In this document: positions 36,546 to 48,600 of the stretch, in pieces
Numbering within the stretch: the first letter of the stretch is position 1
Layout: every line of letters begins with the position of its first letter
DNA from: Oceanispirochaeta crateris
Lineage (GTDB): Bacteria; Spirochaetota; Spirochaetia; DSM-2461
Assembly: GCF_008329965.1 (NCBI RefSeq)
Contig: NZ_CP036150.1
Coordinates: forward strand, 3,824,439 to 3,888,438
Direction of reading: 5' to 3'
Length of the DNA stretch: 64,000 nucleotides
The notes under the pieces: model-generated
What the model was told of the DNA's origin: nothing
Database searches by the model: none
Seen by the model: only the letters and a program-made list of their open reading frames with translations
Position numbers and translations under genes: made by a program

Positions 36546-38435
36546 TTAGCCTTTGAAGTCTCCCGGTTTGATTTCATCACCGTACTTTTCCCGTACAGCC
36601 TTGTATTTTGCAATGGTATCATCCCAGAATTTGTTCAGCTCTGCCGGTACATTGCTGTCTTTGCTGGCGAAGAATTTTTTGGTTCTTTCCAGTTTTTCAA
36701 TCAGCTTGGTACAGCGGAAGGTAAACAGGTAGGTATATTTTTCTTTGTTGAAACCTTCGTTGGGAAGGAACTCGTCAAAGAGAGCCTGCAGATCTTCATA
36801 CTTGGGAATCTTACCTGAAGGTGTATCCAGGGCTTCATATTCACCGTAAAATCTACCTTCTGCCCAGTGAAGCCATACTTTTTTGGCAAGCTTGCTGGTC
36901 ATGAACTCACCCTTGGGTCCTCTCATGAAGTAGTTTGTGGAGTAGATCTTGGGGCAGTCTTTTACGGATTCTCCAAACTTGATGTTGTTCAGTGTGTATT
37001 CACCAAGAGGGTAGGATACAAAGTCCATATTTGCCATGGGAGAAGCCGCTCTCACACCTTCTGCACCAAGGGTGGCTGCGGTAGTTTCAGATTCGAGGGT
37101 ACAGGCCTTAAGAAGAATTCCTTCTTTCCATGTGGCAGATTCTTCTACAGGCACAGATGTATCGCTGTCACGTCCTCCATAGAGGATACCCGAAATTTTT
37201 ACACCGTCTTTTGCTTCAAATCCTTCTTTATCAAAGTTGGCAAGGTAGTCCAGTCTCATGGTATAGCGTGAGTTGGGGTGAGCAACTGGAACTACATTAC
37301 CCTTATCGTCTTTCATTCCTTCAGTCCATTCACCAATATGGTTCAGACCGCTTTTAGGGGGTTCAACACCCTGGCCGAGCCAATATGGTTTTTTGTCGGG
37401 ACCCTGAAGAATATTGGAGAAAATAACTTCCTGATTTATCATGGCGTTTTCGAAAATTACAGGATCGTCTTCGGCATTAACGTCTTTGATGATACCAAAA
37501 ATACCCTGTTCTACATTCACGCCGCGGAATTCGCCGTCAATGTTTCTGAAGTACACAATGTCGTCTCCAACAATCTGTTCTCCGGGAATCATTGCTGTTG
37601 CTGTTTTACCACAGGCCGAGGGGTAAGCACCGGCAAAGTAGGTTTTTCTTCCACCCTTACCAAGACATGCCATAAGGAACATATGCTCACAGAGCCATCC
37701 TTCCTGGCCGGCCTTACTAATGGAAAGTCTCATGGCGTGTTTTTTAAGACCAATGGAGTTTCCCGCATACTGGTCATTCATGGAGTAAACAATATTGTTC
37801 TGTGTATCCATGTAGATTCTTCTTTTATCGAGATTTTTTGTACAACCTCTTTCGTCAAGCTCTCCTGCGGAGTGAATGAAACGGAAGAAATCCTCACTAC
37901 CAGGATTGTTGAGGAAATGTTTGTACCCGGGTCTGTACAGTATGGATTCGGAGTGGGTTACATAGGAAGAGTCTGTAAACTGGATACAGGGGATGGTGAA
38001 GGGGCTTTCTGCAGGACCTTCGGTGAAGAATTTTACGTAGGCTTCCTTGCCGGCCATGATGTTTTTGGCAATGCCCATAATCTCTTCTTTTGCCTCATCA
38101 TAGGGAAGAGAGTTCATGGCTTTCATCTTGTCCAGATTTTCAGGGTATACCATGTAACGGGTATTTACCTTGTCCCGGGCCTGATCGCCGTAACCATCCC
38201 AGTGAATGGTCTGCTCTGAATTTGCCATGGGATGTTCTTCACCGTTTTTAAGGGCGGCAGCCTTTATGTACTCTTCGTCTTCTTTGCTGTCATCACAAAC
38301 ATAGATGGTCTTAGGATTACAATGTTCGGCAAAGCTGCCTACGAAATCCATGACTTTGTCATTCTTGAGAGCCTCCAGTTTAGCAAAGCTCTTGTCTGTC
38401 ATTTTGCTTTTTAGAAGGTTTGTATACTTGGACAT
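36546..38435 (-). CDS. Second, divergent GTP-type phosphoenolpyruvate carboxykinase
   Basis: A 629-residue protein of the GTP-dependent PEP carboxykinase family. The P-loop YPSACGKTAT covers residues 271-280 (Cys275), with IVGDDIVYF after it, a HPNSRYTM block shared with pckG (AHPNSRFTA) and a GGRDSDTSVPVEES block in place of the pckG sequence GGKRTSVMPLV. Outside these blocks the two proteins differ widely, so this is an old paralogue rather than a recent duplicate. AAGGAG precedes the start. Oxaloacetate/PEP turnover is likely, but nucleotide preference and direction may differ from pckG. Confidence 0.88.
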   Translation of the reverse strand: MSKYTNLLKSKMTDKSFAKLEALKNDKVMDFVGSFAEHCNPKTIYVCDDSKEDEEYIKAAALKNGEEHPMANSEQTIHWDGYGDQARDKVNTRYMVYPENLDKMKAMNSLPYDEAKEEIMGIAKNIMAGKEAYVKFFTEGPAESPFTIPCIQFTDSSYVTHSESILYRPGYKHFLNNPGSEDFFRFIHSAGELDERGCTKNLDKRRIYMDTQNNIVYSMNDQYAGNSIGLKKHAMRLSISKAGQEGWLCEHMFLMACLGKGGRKTYFAGAYPSACGKTATAMIPGEQIVGDDIVYFRNIDGEFRGVNVEQGIFGIIKDVNAEDDPVIFENAMINQEVIFSNILQGPDKKPYWLGQGVEPPKSGLNHIGEWTEGMKDDKGNVVPVAHPNSRYTMRLDYLANFDKEGFEAKDGVKISGILYGGRDSDTSVPVEESATWKEGILLKACTLESETTAATLGAEGVRAASPMANMDFVSYPLGEYTLNNIKFGESVKDCPKIYSTNYFMRGPKGEFMTSKLAKKVWLHWAEGRFYGEYEALDTPSGKIPKYEDLQALFDEFLPNEGFNKEKYTYLFTFRCTKLIEKLERTKKFFASKDSNVPAELNKFWDDTIAKYKAVREKYGDEIKPGDFKG

Positions 38436-38697
38436 TTTAACTCCTTGAAATATAGAAAATATTCTATCCCTTTAACAGGGGAAACCTGATTTTTCGCCTC
38501 GGACAGTCAAATACATTCATGCATATAAAGGCCCGAAGGTATGATATGAGACTTAAATAATAGGCCAGAAGTAAAATGAGAGTCAATGAAGGGTTTATTT
38601 GATAAGAGAATTAATTGCCTTAGTAGATAGAAAATATAAGTATTCGTTAGTTGACTAAATAGCTAATATTTAAAATTCAGATAGGGCCGGCAGAAAT
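38436..38697. other. Intergenic region upstream of the second carboxykinase
   Basis: No coding frame supported. It must contain the promoter of the minus-strand carboxykinase gene; I saw only weak -10-like sequences and no convincing operator. Confidence 0.5.
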
Positions 38698-38730
38698 AAA
38701 AAAAGGAGTCCTCTTAAAAGAGCACTCCCT
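38698..38730 (-). terminator. Intrinsic terminator after slyD
   Basis: Read on the minus strand, GGAGTGCTCTT pairs with AAGAGGACTCC (one mismatch) and is followed by seven T. It lies 22 bases after the slyD stop. Confidence 0.8.
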
Positions 38731-38751
38731 CTATCGGGTTTTTCTTTACCC

Positions 38752-39234
38752 TTAGTGGTGACCGTGTGCACCATGTACATGACCGTGTTCAAGTTCTTCT
38801 GCTGTGGCTTCTCTCACATCTGTGATGCCCACTTCAAAATCAAGGGTCATTCCTGCCAGAGGATGGTTTCCATTGATTGTGATCTCATCTCCATCAATAC
38901 TGTCGACCCGGACTACCATGACATGGCCATCTTCACTACTGGCTTGAAATTCCATACCCACTTCAATGTCATCCACACCCTGGAATGATTCTTTTGGCAG
39001 CTTTTGAATAAGCTGGGGCATATGCTCACCATAGCCTTCGGCGGGAGATACTTTTACTCTCAGCGTGTCGCCGGAGGTTTTTCCATTGAGTTCTTTTTCG
39101 AGACCGGGAACGAGGGCTCCCACACCATGGAGAAAGACCAGAGGATCTCCTGTCCCTGAAGCATCCAGGATCTCTCCTGCTTCGTTTCTGAGTTTGTAGT
39201 CCATGGATACGACACATTTTCCATTTATTTTCAT
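38752..39234 (-). CDS. slyD: FKBP-type peptidyl-prolyl isomerase SlyD
   Basis: A 160-residue cytoplasmic prolyl isomerase and chaperone. The FKBP fold is interrupted by the insert-in-flap chaperone domain (residues about 70-125), starting after SPAEGYGEHMPQLIQKLPKESF. The family-typical NGNHPLAGMTLDFEV block follows. The C-terminal tail GHVHGAHGHH is histidine-rich and would bind nickel or zinc, as in SlyD that assists metalloenzyme maturation. AGGAG precedes the start. Divergent from the giant secreted protein gene. Confidence 0.95.
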   Translation of the reverse strand: MKINGKCVVSMDYKLRNEAGEILDASGTGDPLVFLHGVGALVPGLEKELNGKTSGDTLRVKVSPAEGYGEHMPQLIQKLPKESFQGVDDIEVGMEFQASSEDGHVMVVRVDSIDGDEITINGNHPLAGMTLDFEVGITDVREATAEELEHGHVHGAHGHH

Positions 39235-39619
39235 AATTGCTCCTGATTAACCGGCTCACCGGGTATTTCAATATAAATATTTGAACAAGTATAGGAACTT
39301 CTTGGACATTTTGCATCTCATCCTTTACAGACTTCACAAAAAACTGACACAAAGTTCAAAGAATCTTGATCATATTCCTATTATAAGAACACGTCCTTCT
39401 CTTATATTCATTTCATAAAGAAAAATAATTCAAAAAGTTAGAAAGAAGGCATTTCTTCTTTCCACAGTTAATAAAGTACATTTTCAGAAAAGTAATTGGC
39501 CTCCCATTGTGGAGGCTGTATTATTTATAAGTCTTTTTGAATTCTCAAGGTGAATTCCTTCGTTGTCCTTTCGGGAGACCTTATTTCCTCATGGTTATAC
39601 GAATCCGAAGGAGACCTTT
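39235..39619 (+). other. Intergenic leader region of the giant gene with two hairpins
   Basis: Between slyD (-) and the giant gene (+). A perfect inverted repeat GAAAGAAG/CTTCTTTC (39441-39462, six-base loop) and a second hairpin GCCTCC/GGAGGC (39499-39516) lie 100-180 bases upstream of the giant gene. No gene is supported, and no clear promoter was picked. Confidence 0.45.
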
Positions 39620-42600
39620 ATGAAATTCTGGGAGATTCTTATCCTTTTCATTTTTCTGTTGACCCGGTCCCTGTATTCCCATGAAATTGTGACCTACGGT
39701 GAAGAGACCAAGTCCATGGAAAGTGCAATTTACTTTAGTGAGATCCAGTTAGGATCTGATCCATTGGTCTGGTATGAGACTTTAAACCTCGGAAGGACTT
39801 TGCCATCAGAATTAGACTTTTGGCTCAAGGAAGCTGAATCTGAGTTGAAAGAGTGGGCCACTCATGCTCTTCAAAAAAATATCCCTTCCTATGACCTGAC
39901 ATCTCTTGTCGGAACTATGGAAGAGCAGGACAGGCAATGGCTCTATCAGACTGTAGATGGTTCTGTCCTCTTTGATTCTCAAGGAGATCCTCTTCTCAGG
40001 TCCATCGACCCTGAAACAACTCAATTAGAAAAAATGGAGTGGGAACAAACAGTCCTATCTGTGCAGGATATCATACTTCAAAATTGGTCCATGGAAGCTG
40101 AAAGTGTTTTTCAACAGATCCAACACTCCTTACCCGAAGAGTTCAGAGACTCTGTAAAAAATCATTTGCAAGTCAGTCTTGATCAATACAGACAGCGGAT
40201 CAGGGCCGAAACGGATCGCTTGATCACTTGGTCCTCCCGCTCTTTTGATGCTATCAGACGGGATGATTTGTATTCAATGAGAAACAAGAGTGAGGAAGAC
40301 ACTGCTGAATCGCTGGCTGAACAGCTGATTCAAGAGACAAGGTTTTCTCTTCATGAAACGGATCAGATTCTGGAAGAAGGAATAGACGACTTAAAAAATG
40401 CTGTGGTTCAGGATGCCGAGTTTTCGATAGAGAACTGGGACAAAAGTTTTCAGGATGAGTTTTACAAAGGTTTGGAAAAATGGAACCAGGCAGAGGAAGA
40501 GTTTATTACAGAGCGTCTCAACTGGGAATTAAGAGTTGAAACTGGTTATCAGGAGGCTGAACAAAACTGGGATAAGGCACTTGTTCTGTTCTCACAGAAG
40601 AGGAAGGAGTGGATTCAAGAGCTTACAGACCTTCTGGATGAGGGCCAGCAGGAGTGGCTTGATCAAGAAGATCGCTTTGTAGAGCAGTTTCAGAATATCG
40701 CTCAGGAGATAGAACAAGCGGCGGTTGAGCAGGAGTATAAGTTTTCTGAGCAAGTTCAATCTGCTCTTGAAGTCTACAGGGAGAACCTTTATCTCCTGGA
40801 TAGGGCAGAGGAAAACACCCTTTTTTATCAGAATAAAATAGACCAGTTGGAAGGAAGCATCTCATCTCTAGCATCGGATATCATAGCTCTCGAAGACGAG
40901 AAGTTGAGTTTCATAAACCAAATCCAGAATTTACAAAACATGATTAGTAATGATGATCCTCATGATCCTTCGAGTTCTGGTTTGGGGAATTTTTTAATCC
41001 TTATACAGCAAAAGGCAATGGGACCTCTGGATTCTCGGTTGGACACCTTAAATGCACAGTGGACTGTCCTAAGCTCGGAGAAGAATTATTTTGAGAATGA
41101 AAAAAAGAATTGGGAGGGCCTTGAAGTTTCGATTGGTGATCAATTGAATTCATCTCTTAATATGCTTCTGACTTTGGAAGAACAGGTCAGGGAGTATGAT
41201 TCTTCAGTTCCAATCGATACTCTGGATATCGAAATTCAGAGAATGAAAATCCAGAGGGACAGTCTGTATCAGCAGTATCTAATTTCAGAAGCGGTTGTGG
41301 ACTATGCCGATCTGAACTCTTCAGCCCGGGCAACAGAGGCGCAGACTCTTGAATCATTTCAGGAAGCTGAAAGGGCTTTAGCAGACATGGAACAGTTGTA
41401 TAGTGAGGCCACTATCACTCTGTCGGAATTAAGCTTATCCCTGGGAGAAGGGCAAGAAGAGCTACTCGAAGCGCGCAGGGTCATGGATGAGGCCCTGTCT
41501 TTGATGGTTGAAGCTCAGAACACATATGAAACATCCTTTGCTGTGTATCAGAATAATAATCCCGCTGTCATTGAACAGATGATGGAAGATCTTAAAGATG
41601 AGTTGTGTTCCTGGTATGAGGGTTCAGAGGGTTTACCCGGGGCCAAAGAAGAGATGTATGACCAATATATTCAGGCAGGTGAGTGGGAACATTTGGAGTC
41701 TCTTCGTGCCATGAAGCAGGATCTCCTCCTGGATCTTCTTGGAGCTGAAGTGGAGGGACAAGCAGGAATATATGGAAATATCCATCTTATGGAAGAGGAA
41801 TCGGTCAGTTTAAACGGTTTGTATCCGGATTTTCTTCAGGACGATTTAGCTGCTTGGCAGCTGAAAATGGAAGAAGCTGGATTTCACCCGACATCGGAAG
41901 AATATGTACAACTCTCAGGATACTATGAGCAGGCTCTTTCCTTGCCAGAGTCCGATTCAAAGAAGGCGGCTCTCAAACTTTTGCTGAGTCTGCAGCAGAT
42001 CAGAAACCAGGCTCAGTCGGATCTTTTATGGAGTCAGAGTCTTCTCTTTTTTCTGGGAATTCCGGAACAGGATGTTTTTAACTTGGAGTCAAGAAGGATG
42101 ACCCTGGAGGAAAATCTCGCTGATGCTGAAAATGCATTCTATTGGGAGAAGGGAGCTCTCCTTTATCAGATTCTCTCCTCTTATGAGGATGATCAATCTA
42201 ATTCAGAACCCTGGTTTGAATATGCCGCCTTTCTAAAGAGTCTTTCATTTAATACAGCTCCTTTAGATCTGGAGGCTCTCGCCGATTTGACAGGTTTACT
42301 TGATCAAGTCAGAACCGGAAGTATGAGCCGGGAGGATGTTCTGAGTCTTCTTGAGGACGGGGCTTTGTTCTGGTTGAAGCTCTTAACAGATGAAACTGAT
42401 GATATCCCCGGCTTGGATTACCTAAATCTTTATCTATCAGAACCTCTTTTATCAATCACAGAGGCTCAGGCGGAACTGGACGCCTGGGGGCAGGCCGTTT
42501 CTTTATTTCCCTCCTGGTCTAAGGAAATGCTGACATCTCAGTTTCAACAAGATTTTACGACGGGATCACAATTTGTTCAGAACCTGATTCAGATGGAGGA

Positions 42601-45600
42601 TCTGGATTCGCTTCTGGATTGTTATTATCCCCTCATTCAAGGGGATTCTTTACCGGACTATCTGACCCAAGGTTTTAATCGCCTTATAAAGGTGTTTTAT
42701 AGTGAAGATCTAGATCAGATGAAACCGGATTCCAGTGTCTATTACGATGAAATGATCCGTTTACAGGATGTTCTTGCTTCCTTTGGGGAAACTGATTCTC
42801 AAAGAGACGTTTTTTTCTCTTCTCAAGAGTGTTTAGAAATCTATGGGCAAGAGGGTTTTACAGAACAACTGGAAGAGCTTCAGCGTTACGAATCCCTACT
42901 AAGATGGAAAAACTATGAATCAGACCAATGGAATAGAGCCTGGGAGAAAGCCTTTGAGACTTCCGTTGAAACTTCTTTGGATTTGATTGAACCTGAATTG
43001 GATCGGGATCTCCTATTTTCTGATTTTATTCGAGAGGAGGGGAATCTCAGTGTTTCCAGGGAGGAATTGGAAGCCCTGGATTTTGCTTCTAAAGAGTATC
43101 CTTTTCTAACGGAGTATACATCTTGGTCTGGAAATACAGCCCGTGATTTTCTAGAGGAGGTTTACCCTGAGGCCGGATTTCTAGAGGAACAATACTTGCT
43201 GTTGATAATGCAAAATCCCTACGATTCCTCTCTTGAGTCTTTGAAGAGGCAATGGGCTTGGAGTCTCTTCGAGGAAATGAGCCTTTCTCTGGAAACTAAT
43301 CGTTCGGAGTATTATAAAACACAATTTTTAGAACGTCTTTGGGAGATAGAACCAGAAGATTCTAATATTGTGAGGAACGCGGAATTTGTCCAGGTTCATG
43401 CTGTTGAATGTCTGGATACATTCTTTTCCGGCTTGAGTGAAGGGCCTTCAGAAGGATCTGTTAGTCTTTTAAGAGAGATCCAAGGAATACAGCTCCTCAT
43501 GGAGAATAAACAGATTATGTTGGAAAAACTGGAAGAGGATCTGAGCATCAGCCGACAGAATTCAATGCAATATAAAACAAATATTGTAGATCGGGATTTT
43601 CAAATTTATGAAGAACAAAAAATGAAATTTGACACAGCCTTGACCAACTATGAACGAATTTCTGAACACTTTGATTCTCTTCAGAAGGATTATCTGGCCG
43701 GACAGGATTTCCTGGATCAGACTTTTGAGGATCACAGCCGTGCTACTGTTCAATATCAGCAGGCCAAAGAGATCCTAGATTATGCCCAGACAGGTTATTC
43801 TCCAGGAGTCATCAATGTCTATTCTATCCGTGACAAACGATTCTCCGAATATGAGAAGGCTAGGGCTGCCTTAGAGGTCCTTGAAAATATCAGTGAGAAC
43901 CAAAACCCTGTTAGCGATCTTGATGGTGATTGGACTGAATCTCTTGATTCAGGAAATCAAATTCTCTCTTTGATGAATAACCTGTCCTACACGAGGGATG
44001 AGTTGAGTTCGGAAATGGGCGAATTAAATAGAGAGTATGGAAATGTTCTGAATGATATGACCGGCACAGCCCAACAGCTTATTGATTTTTCCTTTCGTGA
44101 CGAAGCGGGATTTTCCTTTGATCCATCGCAGACTGAGGGTACTATGACTGATTTTTCTACCTGGAAAAACAGTAGCCTTCAGACTCATATTGACCAATAT
44201 TTTGATCAGCCTGATGTTTCAGAAACCTTTACCAAAGATGTCCTCCTATGGATGAATGCCCTTGGTGCTCAAGGGAATCTGGAGGGGATTTTTAAGAAAT
44301 TTTCATTTGCCTTTTACAATGAATTGAGATCCATACAGGGTATGAGCTGGGATAGGATTAAACGAGATTACAGTATTGATCTGTTTACCAATCCACAGCA
44401 TGAGGCATTACTCGATATTGACGGTACCATGTTCACATCGGTTTCAATTGGATATGTAGGGAATTTAGAGAAATTTAAAGCGGGTGGTTATGAAGTTGTC
44501 ACTGACCAGTTCTTTAATTTAAACGGGGAATGTTTCAAAGTTTTCATCAGTGGAGAAGAATGGCTCCGAGAGCAGACAGAGTCGGCCCGTCGTGGGGTTC
44601 TATCAAACGGAAATTTGAAGAACCTCTACAGCTTTTATAAGGTCCTGATGTATTCCGGAGCCTTCAAGAGCAACTCTCTTAAGAAAGCGATGGAGAAGGA
44701 TTTGTCTGCCATCGCCTGGGATTATATCGATGACGTTGCCAATTCTCAGCAGCAGAAATTTAAGAGAGTTATATTCAGCGGTTACCGGCCAAAAGGAGAA
44801 GAAATCAGGGATGTTCGAGATACAATTCAGTCTTCATCCTATGCTTTTAATGGAAAAACTCTTCGTAATTCCATAGCCTCTTCTGTACAAACCGTAGAGT
44901 CTCATCTAGGCACTCTGAAGCGTTGTACAAACAGGATGACTGAGCTATTCGGTTCGGAGGACTGTACAGCCGCCGGTTTGAAGAGTCTCACCTATTCAGT
45001 AAGTGGCATCTCTCTTGATTCAAGCCAGACAGAATTGCTTATGAGTAGTTTTTTCTCCATGTCTTCTCTCTATAAAGGGTCTAATTCAATGGCTCTGGAT
45101 GGACTCTTGCAGGAGCTCTCTTCCCTAAAACAGCAGAATGATCAGGATCTTTATCGCAGAGAATTGGAGCTGTCTTCCAAACAGGATCAACTATATGATC
45201 AATTGGTTTCAACTTATGGACAGGCCTCATTTAATATTGAGGAATATGAAAGTATTGCCCGTAGCCTCTATTTACGGCCAGCCTATTTTTCTGAAGATTA
45301 TCGAGACAGGACTTTTGCTTCTATATGGACGGCAGATCATCCCTCTTCCCGGGATAGTCTCTATACCCTGATGGCTTATGGAGACGAGTTGATCCGCGGA
45401 TTCCAGAACAGGATGACCTTGGTCAGACAGGATCGGTACAATGAGTTTCAAAAAGGTCTGGAATCCATTTACGCCCAGAAGACCTACTGGGAAGAGAGAA
45501 CCCAGGATTTAATCCAGGAAGGACTGGATCAGTGGAATCGTTCTACCCGTAAGCTTATAGGTCAAAGAGAGTCATGGAGAGGTTCCTACGAAAGAGAGTA

Positions 45601-48600
45601 CCAATACAAGGTTGATTTATGGGACAAAAAATATTGGCTGATGACCGACAACAAAAACAGTTGGCTCAAAAATAGTTCGGAGGCTGCTGTGACATCCGGA
45701 ACCATTGCTTTAGCGAACAACCTAGGCCTTGATGCAGAGCAATTGATCGGAGACGTCAGGTTCACCTTGATTCCGGATATCCAAACAAACCCTATTGACC
45801 TCTCGGAACTGGTTGAGTCTTCCTTAGAGGGGATGACTCTGGACCGTCTTTTAACAGGGATGAAAAACCTTGCAAGCCGGAATCTGGAAAACAATGTTAT
45901 TTTCTCATCAAGGATACCTTCCCTTCCGGATACCCATAGATCCATGGATCGCCTGAAGGATCAACAAACTGAACTGAAAGAACAGATCAATAAAGCCCTG
46001 TCGTTGACTCAGGCTTCTCAGTTGTCTGAAGCAGTTGATGTAGCCCGAAAATCTGTTTCAGAAAATATTGATCAGGCCAATCGATCGATTGATGAGAATC
46101 TTGAATCTCAGTTTAACGATGCCGGGTATGCAAGGCAGGGGAGTCATTTCACCAGAGTGGCCATCATCGATACATCTCTGCTTGGAGGATCGGAAACGGA
46201 GACCCATTCTTTTGAAGGATATCGATACTTTATCGCTCCTGAATTTGACACGCAGATTAATTTATCTGCTGATCATCTGAAAAATATGAACAGCGATATG
46301 GTAAGAGCAAGTGTCACCCTCGCTCAGGAACGTTTGCTTAAGTATATGAATCTTATCTTCGGAAATGAAACAGATGAAGATGATAAGCCGGTTGATTTAA
46401 GGACCGGGCTTGATCAGGATTTTATTCAATATCTTGAAGAACAGGAACGGATCTTTCAAGGTTCTGCTCAGTCCGGTTCTGATAAATATGATGAAACCAA
46501 AGGTTTGTTCAATTTCCATGTCGGTTATGCCCCCCTTATGGATGAGGATAGTCCGGAGGATATAAAGACCAGGGGCTTTGGGGAATTTGGAAGGATCTAT
46601 GAACAGTTTATGATTCAACAGGCTCGACTCTTTAGAGGACTGGCTACTTTAAAAACACCCTGGTATTCAAGGAAAATTTGGGATGATGATGCCGACAATG
46701 ACGGAGATTCAGACGGGTTGATTGGTGCTCCATCCGTCCGAACCGTTTCTGACATTGCTTTGACAGTGGCTGGAACTGCTCTTGGACTGGGATCATTTCC
46801 CGCCATGATGCTCGGTATGGTGGATGATGCACTTTTCACTGTTGCCGACATAGGCCTTGGTGTCCTGAGCAGCGATGAGGCCCTTGGAGGATTTGCCCAG
46901 AAAGCTGGAAGTTCATTGCTCAGCCTGGGAACGGGGGCTTTGGGAGGCAGTCTAGATTCAATGACGAGTCTGAGTCATGTCAGCGGGTTGGGTGAGGTTG
47001 TCAGCGATGTGGGAATTGCTGGGTTCAGTACCACTGTAAACAGTTTTGGAAATGCCACCATCCAGTCTTTGGATGGGGATGGTTTCAATATTGATCGTTT
47101 CAATTCGATGATTAATCCGGATTCTCTGAAAATGAACTATATAAGTGCATTAGCCGGGGCGGGAGTGAGTAGTTCTCTCGAAATAGGCACTTTTGGATTC
47201 ATCAATGATGCCAAAGACAACACGGATGCCCTCACCCGACTCTCGGGCGGACTCACCTCATCGGGAATTGAGTATGCCATGACCGGGCAAACGAAGCTTA
47301 ATATCGCAAAACTAAAAGGGACGGGAGTCTTGGAACTGAATTTGGGAGGAGGAACTCTCTTGAATATGGGAACAGGAGGTACAGATGTCAGTTCTGGTAC
47401 ACTCAGTCAAGCCTCCAATGGTTTAAAAGACTATGCTCAGAATAGAAAGATAAGAGAGGCTGGTGTGGACCGGATTTTGCGAGCCGCTATGAGAACGATC
47501 TATTCCGCAAATATGGATGAAACAGATGCCCTTTATGATGATATACTGAATAAAAAGGCTATCCTAAGTACAGGACGCGGCCAGGGGTATGAGGGGGTCT
47601 CAAGTCAGAACGACAGCGGACAAAGACTGATAGACTTGAATCTGGACGGCAAAAACAGTTTGGATCTAGGTGTGTTGTTAAGCCATGAGGCCTTCAGGGA
47701 TGGTATTGATAATGGAAAAGATGATCAGGTAATGGAGACGCGAAATGCTGTTTTAGGACATATGTCAGTCAGTGCAGCACTAAGTAGAACCTATGGTGAC
47801 AGATCCCTCAATATCACCAACCAAAATGAGGCCAAGATGTTTATGGAAGCCGTGAAGAATCAAGATCCGAATTCCCTGATAAGTTATGTTGATAGAGAAT
47901 ATGAGTCGACTGGAGATTATTGGAAGTTGATGGCAAATGAAGATGGATCTTTCACTATGGAGGACGATGGTAGAGGTGGAGTTTTTTATAATGATGACAA
48001 TGGAGAGGAACATGAAATCGGCTACTTTACTGGTGGCAGTCGAACAGAACATCTCCAAAGAGTTCTAGGAATTGAGTTAACGCCAGGAGAGAAATCACGA
48101 CTTAATAATGAAATGTTAGTAGGGCAAGGATCAGCAGATAGCTATAAAGATGGTCATTTTCTAGATGATAAAGGAAATGGAATCTCTATCGATTTATCGG
48201 GAGAGTGGTCTGACAGAATGGGTGCCGCGTTGGACTATGATCGTATGTTTGTCGATGCATGGCGGAACGACGGGAATATGGATTCAATTCTGGATCAGAT
48301 GAGAATGATGAATGTTGCTGAACAATATGGGGCTTCATCTTCAAGCAGACAGGAATATTTAGCAAATATGATATCTTCCGCAGAGGATTTTTCCAATAGA
48401 TTTGAAGCCGGGATTGCTACTGAACATTTATTTAGTCAGACTGAAATTGAAAATGAAGCTGGATTTGGGAATAATGCACTTTGCTATGCAACAGTTCCAG
48501 TCAACATTTATCAGTTAAGAGATCCTTCTATTAGTCTTGATATGATTGGAGATGCTATAAATCAGGCAAAAGGCAAGCAACTCATACAAGAAGATGGCAC

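Noticed and set aside
37278-38219. Long antisense open frame over the second carboxykinase (313 codons)
   Set aside because: A shadow of the real gene, which has conserved motifs throughout.
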